In this document: positions 40,724-42,941 of the stretch, piece by piece | Numbering within the stretch: the first letter of the stretch is position 1 | Layout: every line of letters starts with the position of its first letter | DNA from: Alphaproteobacteria bacterium | GTDB lineage: Bacteria; Pseudomonadota; Alphaproteobacteria; SHVW01 | Assembly (NCBI GenBank): GCA_009694085.1 | Contig: SHVW01000008.1 | Coordinates: forward strand, 1 to 42,941 | DNA length: 42,941 nt | Direction: 5' to 3' | Notes under the pieces: generated by a model | What the model was told of the DNA's origin: nothing | Seen by the model: only the letters and a program-made list of their open reading frames with translations | Database searches by the model: none | Made by a program: the position numbers and the translations under genes

Positions 40724-42645
40724 CAAGCGCGCACGAAGGCGACGGTTCGGCCGAGCGCGCTCATCGCGGTCGCTACGATGTGGCGCGCGTTCAATCCGGC
40801 CTGCTCGTATTGAATCGTCGGTTGATCGTGATCGATGAACACATCGGGCAGGATCAGGGGCCTGATCTTGAGGCCATCATCGAGCTGGCCCGCGGTCGCG
40901 AGATACTGCAGAACATGGGCGGCGAAGCCGCCGATGCTGCCTTCCTCGATGGTGATGAGAACCTCGTGCTCCGCCGCCAGGCGGCGAACCAGATCGGTGT
41001 CCAGCGGCTTGCAGAAGCGTGCATCCGCTACCGTGGTGGACAAGCCATGGCTGGCCAGATCGTCGGCCGCCTTCAAACACTCCTGTAGGCGCGTGCCGAA
41101 GGACAGCAGCGCCACCTTGGTCCCCTCGCGCACCACGCGGCCCCGGCCGATGGCGAGCGGCGTGCCGCGCGGCGGCAATTCGATACCGACCCCGTCGCCG
41201 CGAGGATAGCGTACAGAGCTTGGGCCGTCGTCGATCGCCGCCTGGGTTGCCACCATATGCATCAACTCGGCTTCGTCAGAGGCCGCCATCACCACGAAGC
41301 CCGGCAAAGTCGCCAGATAGGTCACATCGAAACTGCCGGCATGGGTCGCGCCATCGGCGCCGACCAACCCGGCGCGATCGAGCGCGAATCGCACGGGCAA
41401 GCCCTGGATCGCCACATCATGGACGACTTGGTCGTAAGCGCGTTGCAGGAAGGTCGAGTAGATCGCGCAAAACGGCTTCAACCCCTCCGTCGCCATGCCA
41501 GCGGCAAAGGTGACGGCGTGCTGTTCGGCAATGCCGACATCGAAGCAACGGTCGGGAAACCGCTTCTGGAACAAGTTGAGGCCGGTGCCCGACGGCATGG
41601 CGGCGGTGATCGCCACGATGCGCATGTCATGCTCCGCCTCGGCGATCAGCGCGTCGGCAAAGACCTTGGTATAGCTCGGCGCATTGCTCTTGGGCTTGGC
41701 CTGCGTTCCCGTGATCACGTCGAACTTGTTGACCGCGTGGTATTTCTCGGCCGAGGCCTCAGGGAACGGGTGGCCGTGGCCTTTCTCGGTCACCACATGG
41801 ACCAGGATCGGCCCATCATGCTTGGCGTCGCGCACATTTTTCAGCACGGGCAGCAAATGATCCAGATTGTGCCCGTCGATCGGACCGACATAGTAGAAGC
41901 CCAACTCTTCGAACAGCGTTCCGCCCATAACCATGCCGCGGGCATATTCCTCGGCGCGGCGCGCCGCGGTTTCGATCGTCCGCGGGAAGTGCTTCGCCAT
42001 ATGCTTGGCAATGTCGCGCAAACCCAGATAGGGCTTGGACGACAGCAGGCGCGACAGATAGGCGCTCATCGCGCCCACGGGCGGCGCGATCGACATGTCA
42101 TTGTCGTTAAGCACCACAATCAGCCGACTGTTGTTCGAGCCGGCATTGTTCATCGCCTCATAGGCCATGCCGGCGCTCATGGAGCCGTCGCCGATCACCG
42201 CGACGACGTTGTTCTTGCCGCCGGTCAGATCGCGCGCCACCGCCATGCCAAGCCCGGCGGAAATCGAGGTCGAGCTATGGGCGGCACCGAACGGGTCGTA
42301 CTCGCTTTCCGCGCGTCGGGTGAAGCCGCTGAGGCCGCCGCCCTGGCGCAACGTGCGAATGCGCGCCCGTCGGCCGGTTAGTATCTTGTGCGGATAGGCT
42401 TGATGTCCGACATCCCAGATCAGCCGATCGGTCGGCGTGTTGAAGGTGTAGTGGAGAGCCACACTCAACTCAACCACACCCAGCCCGGCGCCGAGGTGAC
42501 CGCCGGTGACCGATACCGCGGAAATAGTCTCCGCCCGCAACTCGTCCGCCAATTGACGCAGTTGGTGTGTCTGAAGCCGGCGCAGATCGGCCGGGACCTT
42601 GACCTGATCGAGCAACGGCGTGGTACTGGACGACGACACGTTCAT
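40723..42645 (-). CDS. dxs: 1-deoxy-D-xylulose-5-phosphate synthase
   Basis: The 640-residue enzyme is complete. TPP-binding GDGSMSAG begins at 152, with Asn180 ([14 protein letters not shown]) completing the pattern. His50 (VTGGHLG) and His81 (VGHQAYPHK) are the conserved DXS histidines. The pyrimidine domain has [18 protein letters not shown] and [13 protein letters not shown], and the C-terminal transketolase domain follows. It condenses pyruvate and glyceraldehyde-3-phosphate to DXP, the first step of the MEP pathway. Leading the operon before hpnM, it probably supplies isoprenoid units for hopanoids. GAGG lies just before ATG 42645. A possible promoter, TTGGTC and TATAGA (plus-strand 42654-42659), sits very close to the start, so the real promoter may lie further upstream. 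Confidence 0.96.
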   Translation of the reverse strand: MNVSSSSTTPLLDQVKVPADLRRLQTHQLRQLADELRAETISAVSVTGGHLGAGLGVVELSVALHYTFNTPTDRLIWDVGHQAYPHKILTGRRARIRTLRQGGGLSGFTRRAESEYDPFGAAHSSTSISAGLGMAVARDLTGGKNNVVAVIGDGSMSAGMAYEAMNNAGSNNSRLIVVLNDNDMSIAPPVGAMSAYLSRLLSSKPYLGLRDIAKHMAKHFPRTIETAARRAEEYARGMVMGGTLFEELGFYYVGPIDGHNLDHLLPVLKNVRDAKHDGPILVHVVTEKGHGHPFPEASAEKYHAVNKFDVITGTQAKPKSNAPSYTKVFADALIAEAEHDMRIVAITAAMPSGTGLNLFQKRFPDRCFDVGIAEQHAVTFAAGMATEGLKPFCAIYSTFLQRAYDQVVHDVAIQGLPVRFALDRAGLVGADGATHAGSFDVTYLATLPGFVVMAASDEAELMHMVATQAAIDDGPSSVRYPRGDGVGIELPPRGTPLAIGRGRVVREGTKVALLSFGTRLQECLKAADDLASHGLSTTVADARFCKPLDTDLVRRLAAEHEVLITIEEGSIGGFAAHVLQYLATAGQLDDGLKIRPLILPDVFIDHDQPTIQYEQAGLNARHIVATAMSALGRTVAFVRA

Positions 42646-42789
42646 GACCTCACTCTATAGCCGAGCGCCGAACAGCTGACCAATCACGCCGCGACATCGG
42701 AAGTTTACCATTACGTGAAGATTCAAGCCACTGGCAGCTCTAATCATGGAGACCAAGCAAGCACGGATGGCGTTGTCTGGCAATTTTTA

Positions 42790-42941
42790 ATGATTGAATC
42801 CCAGGAATTAGGGCAATATCGAGACCCATCGACAGTCACACGGATTTGCACTGGGCAGGATAGTCGCATCCGTGTAGAACTGCCGGGATTCACGGTGTTG
42901 CCGGAATCGCGACCAGCAAAACCACAGAGTTCTTGTGGCCT
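42790..42941 (+). CDS. Possible partial reading frame running off the right edge
   Basis: ATG 42790 opens a frame of 50 codons to the window edge (MIESQELGQYRDPSTVTRICTGQDSRIRVELPG). Codon use is less GC-biased at third positions than in neighbouring genes, and no ribosome-binding site precedes it. I do not recognise it. It could be the start of a gene of foreign or low-expression type, or a chance frame in the AT-richer gap before dxs. Confidence 0.22.
   Translation, partial: MIESQELGQYRDPSTVTRICTGQDSRIRVELPGFTVLPESRPAKPQSSCG

Noticed and set aside
42654-42683. TTGGTC/TATAGA promoter directly before dxs
   Set aside because: The -10 is so close to the ATG that the transcript would be nearly leaderless and lose the GAGG site; not listed as a feature.

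Overview
This 42.9 kb window reads as chromosome of a GC-rich, hopanoid-making alphaproteobacterium, most likely Rhodospirillales-like. The basis is dense GC-rich coding, stop/start overlaps (ATGA, GTGACTGA, TTGA, CTGA), a soxBDAG cluster, a GlxA-type AraC regulator, and an hpn gene set next to dxs. The genus is inferred only. No tRNA, rRNA, IS element, prophage or CRISPR array was seen.

Region 1 (1-15.3 kb) looks like one uptake-and-catabolism island. A rightward cassette (680-4568) encodes two dipeptide-type ABC permeases and a fused DppD-DppF ATPase. A leftward operon (12163 down to 4638) encodes the Tat-exported solute-binding protein, an isopenicillin-N-synthase-like Fe(II) oxygenase, an enolase-superfamily protein, a beta-hydroxyacid dehydrogenase, a TauD/gamma-butyrobetaine-hydroxylase-like oxygenase and a serine hydrolase. 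The two transcription units meet at a 16-bp-stem hairpin (4580-4614). A second enolase-superfamily gene, apparently frameshifted, runs off the left edge. From the control region shared with the binding-protein operon, an MttB-family methyltransferase without pyrrolysine faces right and converges on an iron-type alcohol dehydrogenase. The substrate is unknown. The MttB and GBBH-like enzymes, together with region 3, suggest a betaine or other N-methylated compound.

Region 2 (15.4-20.4 kb) holds a HupE/UreJ-type membrane protein split by an apparent one-base deletion, an AT-rich tract, an RTX calcium-binding repeat protein whose best start is knocked out of frame by a duplicated pentamer, and two translationally coupled paralogous MFS transporters.

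Region 3 (20.4-28.5 kb) is sarcosine and C1 metabolism: a GFA-family zinc protein, a divergent GlxA/GbdR/SouR-type regulator with a clear candidate operator between them, and soxB-soxD-soxA-soxG for heterotetrameric sarcosine oxidase. An exported metallo-beta-lactamase-fold protein follows, then a frameshifted GNAT acetyltransferase coupled to hrpB.

Region 4 (28.5-42.6 kb) contains hrpB, a diverged M19 dipeptidase coupled to a 3-hydroxyacyl-CoA-dehydrogenase-like gene, and the hopanoid block. There, hpnN faces right and converges with a leftward dxs-hpnM-hpnI-hpnJ-hpnK-hpnL operon, which links isoprenoid precursor supply to hopanoid head-group assembly and transport. hpnK appears to start at a CTG codon.

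Four reading-frame disruptions occur in 43 kb (left-edge enolase gene, HupE/UreJ, RTX start, GNAT). They could be real decay, phase variation, or indel errors in the sequence.
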